DNA of 15,889 nucleotides from Butyrivibrio sp. UBA3740 (lineage in GTDB: Bacteria; Bacillota; Clostridia; Lachnospirales; Lachnospiraceae), in assembly GCA_002372465.1 (NCBI GenBank), contig DFGW01000112.1:1-15889 (forward strand), read 5' to 3'. The notes under the pieces are model-generated. The model made no database searches, was not told where the DNA came from, and saw only the letters and a program-made list of their open reading frames with translations. This document shows positions 14,416 through 15,889 of the stretch, piece by piece. Position 1 is the first letter of the stretch, and every line of letters begins with the position of its first letter. The position numbers and the translations under genes were made by a program.

Positions 14416-15561
14416 TCAGCGTCTGTTTTTCATTTCATATAGCTTTTCATCCGCCATGGTGATCAGCTGGGGGATGTTCACCGGATTGTCATAATCATAT
14501 TTTGCATAGCCTACACAAGCTTTCAGTTCATAGGGCGCACCGGCTTCTTCATTAAGTTTAGTAACGTTTTCGCGGATCAGCTCACCCTTCTCCTTAACCT
14601 GCTCTTCGCTTTCAGCTTCCATGATAATTATGAATTCATCTCCGCCAAACCTTGAAAGGAATGCCCTGTTTTTGGCATCTGCACAGGAAAGTTTCATGGC
14701 ATCTGCCATTCTTACCAGCGCCTTATCCCCCTCTATATGCCCATAGGTGTCGTTGATATCTTTAAAATGATCCACATCCATAATAAGCAGATACAGATCC
14801 ATCCCCTGGGGCCTTGATTTCATTTTCGATGCAAGATATCTTTGCATTTCCTGACGGTTGTAGATCTGCGTCAGCGGATCCGTGGATATACGGTTCTCTG
14901 TAGATGTGATATACAGGAACAGCACTGCACTTGTAGCCCCGTAGCAAAGAATCGGAACAGTCAGAAAAACTGCCTGCATCAGGCCACACAGTATCGGTGT
15001 CAACGGGAACAAGCCCATGGCAACATACAAGCTGTGGTCATAATACCTGTTGCTGGTAAATGCCCTGCGAAAGGCTTTTACGGAAGCATATATCAGGTAT
15101 CCAAAGGGAATCACAAGCAAAACTGCATATAGCGGCCTATACTCCAAATATCCGGTTTCATCAATGACAAACAGATAATCTGTAAAAAGACCTATGATCA
15201 GTATGACAATGGCGCAATAAAAAGGAATCGCAGTTTTAAGTTTCTCCTGCGGAGACAGTATCTTCGTGTTCCCCTGCGCTATTTCGCAATACAGATAATA
15301 CAGCCGCGTCGTGATAACAAGGCAGATGTAAGGCACAATTGTCAATAAATTCATAGTCAACTTGTTGCAGGTAAAAATGCCACCTTCAAACAAAATCCAC
15401 ACAGAATCCGACAAAAAGTACAGCATCAGCATCCGCATCATGCGCAAAAGATATATTGTCGAGCTCTGCTTGTCTCCACTTTTTTCAAGGGTAAACGTCA
15501 CCGTACCCATAAAGACAACGCAGGCCAGATTTGCCAGTACATAATTAAAATAATCTCCCAC
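14416..15561 (-). CDS. Seven-helix membrane diguanylate cyclase (GGDEF protein)
   Basis: This is a predicted membrane sensor that makes cyclic di-GMP from GTP. The start is GTG at 15561, preceded by GGAGG (15567-15571) with 5-base spacing. Of 381 residues, the first 220 hold about seven hydrophobic segments (roughly 4-24, 40-63, 68-91, 111-133, 143-161, 177-200, 203-220) and no recognisable ligand-binding domain. The GGDEF domain spans about 222-381, with DPLTQIYNR (228-236), metal and substrate region DVDHFKDINDTYGHIEGD (262-279) and an intact RFGGDEF (304-310), so it should be active. The position where an RxxD inhibitory site would lie (297-300) reads KNRA, so product inhibition through that site is unlikely. 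It lies upstream of the giant surface-protein gene on the same strand, separated by a promoter and a terminator-like hairpin. The sensed signal is unknown. Confidence 0.93.
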   Translation of the reverse strand: MGDYFNYVLANLACVVFMGTVTFTLEKSGDKQSSTIYLLRMMRMLMLYFLSDSVWILFEGGIFTCNKLTMNLLTIVPYICLVITTRLYYLYCEIAQGNTKILSPQEKLKTAIPFYCAIVILIIGLFTDYLFVIDETGYLEYRPLYAVLLVIPFGYLIYASVKAFRRAFTSNRYYDHSLYVAMGLFPLTPILCGLMQAVFLTVPILCYGATSAVLFLYITSTENRISTDPLTQIYNRQEMQRYLASKMKSRPQGMDLYLLIMDVDHFKDINDTYGHIEGDKALVRMADAMKLSCADAKNRAFLSRFGGDEFIIIMEAESEEQVKEKGELIRENVTKLNEEAGAPYELKACVGYAKYDYDNPVNIPQLITMADEKLYEMKNRR

Positions 15562-15579
15562 TACTTCCTCCAGTTAAAG

Positions 15580-15614
15580 ATAATAGCGCAAGAATATGTT
15601 ATTCCGCTTATTAT
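15580..15614 (-). other. Leader hairpin of the GGDEF gene
   Basis: ATAATAGCG (15580-15588) pairs with CGC-T-TATTAT (15605-15614, one bulged T), and inside it GAATA (15592-15596) pairs with TATTC (15600-15604). This gives about 14 bp with two small bulges. It occupies nearly the whole space between the predicted transcript start (about 15611) and the Shine-Dalgarno sequence, without covering the latter. No U-tract follows, so it is more likely a 5' stabilising or regulatory structure than a terminator. Confidence 0.5.
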
Positions 15615-15617
15615 TCT

Positions 15618-15647
15618 ATTATATAACATTCCCCGCTCAAAAACCAA
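15618..15647 (-). promoter_or_regulatory. Putative promoter of the GGDEF gene
   Basis: A perfect TATAAT (15618-15623, minus strand) lies 18 bases downstream of a weak -35, TTGGTT (15642-15647). Predicted transcription would start near 15611, about 50 bases before the GTG start. The -10 is strong; the -35 is only four of six. Confidence 0.5.
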
Positions 15648-15692
15648 AAAACCATAAATAGGATTACAAATTAAAGAAAAGCTTCACGGGTT

Positions 15693-15795
15693 GGGCTGTT
15701 CTCACTGGGATACTGCACTAGGTTCGAAATGACCTCACCAAGTGCTCTGCTCAAGTCAGTACCTCGTAGCGGAATCGAACGAAGATATAAAGCCC
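15693..15795. ncRNA. Candidate structured RNA with a 6S-like rod shape
   Basis: The 328 bases at the right end contain no protein gene, but a nested set of helices is visible: GGGCT/AGCCC (15693-15697 with 15791-15795), GGG-A-TACTG/CAGTA-CCT (15707-15715 with 15757-15764), CACT/AGTG (15716-15719 with 15741-15744) and AGGT/ACCT (15720-15723 with 15732-15735). A large internal loop separates the first two helices. Outer pairing ATTAAAG/CTTTAAT (15670-15676 with 15795-15801) could extend it. A closing stem, central bubble and irregular terminal stem recall 6S RNA, but no diagnostic 6S sequence is certain, strand is undecided and I see no strong promoter. I see nothing further in 15802-15889 apart from the palindrome CTCATGAG. 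Confidence 0.35.
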
Positions 15796-15889
15796 TTTAA
15801 TCCGCTCCACTACTGGATTTTAGATTCAAAAAGAGGTTCTCATGAGTTTCTCGTTATAAACAAACTATAGAAAGACTAACTATTAAAAG

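Noticed and set aside
15690..15810. tRNA-like pieces (GTTCGATTCC, TTCGAACC, AGAGCACTTGG) at the right end
   Set aside because: They do not assemble into a cloverleaf: the T-arm stems do not pair properly, there is no acceptor stem and no CCA-adjacent end on either strand.
15831..15855. Hairpin or terminator around CTCATGAG
   Set aside because: The 8-base palindrome is not extended by good pairing, and although a T-run follows on the minus strand the stem is too short to support a call.

Overview
This window reads as a chromosomal segment of an anaerobic Firmicute, most likely a Lachnospiraceae member such as a Butyrivibrio relative. The basis is the conserved rimP-nusA-ylxR-ylxQ-infB order, the acidic-tailed NusA, and a BspA/LRR_5 surface protein with InlB-type and Ig-like repeats of a style common in that family. 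The genus assignment is inference. All six protein genes lie on the minus strand, so transcription runs from high to low coordinates.

Right end (about 15562-15889): no protein gene is visible. There is a possible structured RNA (about 15693-15795) with a rod-like, 6S-RNA-like fold whose strand I cannot fix, then a sigma-A-like promoter (15618-15647) and a leader hairpin for the next gene. Next (14416-15561) comes a seven-helix membrane protein with a C-terminal GGDEF diguanylate cyclase domain, starting at GTG.

Centre (3974-14239): one gene of over 10 kb encodes a secreted protein of 3421 residues. In order it has a signal peptide, a Ser/Asp/Glu-rich stretch, an unassigned beta-rich region, six InlB-B-like repeats interleaved with several BspA-type leucine-rich repeat arrays, two fibronectin-III-like modules, a chitobiase-like module, and seven C-terminal Ig-like repeats of about 85 residues. 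No LPXTG or other anchor is visible. One LRR array is built from long-period units of about 180 residues that appear to have arisen by internal duplication. The gene has a near-consensus promoter followed at once by a terminator-like hairpin in its leader.

Left end (1-3792): the transcription/translation operon rimP, nusA, ylxR, ylxQ and the 5' part of infB (503 codons, cut by the window edge) is tightly packed. Its likely promoter (TTGACG-17-TATGTT) lies in the short gap after the giant gene and is also followed within about 10 bases by a terminator-like hairpin, suggesting leader attenuation. The most interesting signals are the giant protein's architecture and internal duplications, the terminator-like leader hairpins on two unrelated transcription units, and the candidate structured RNA at the right end.
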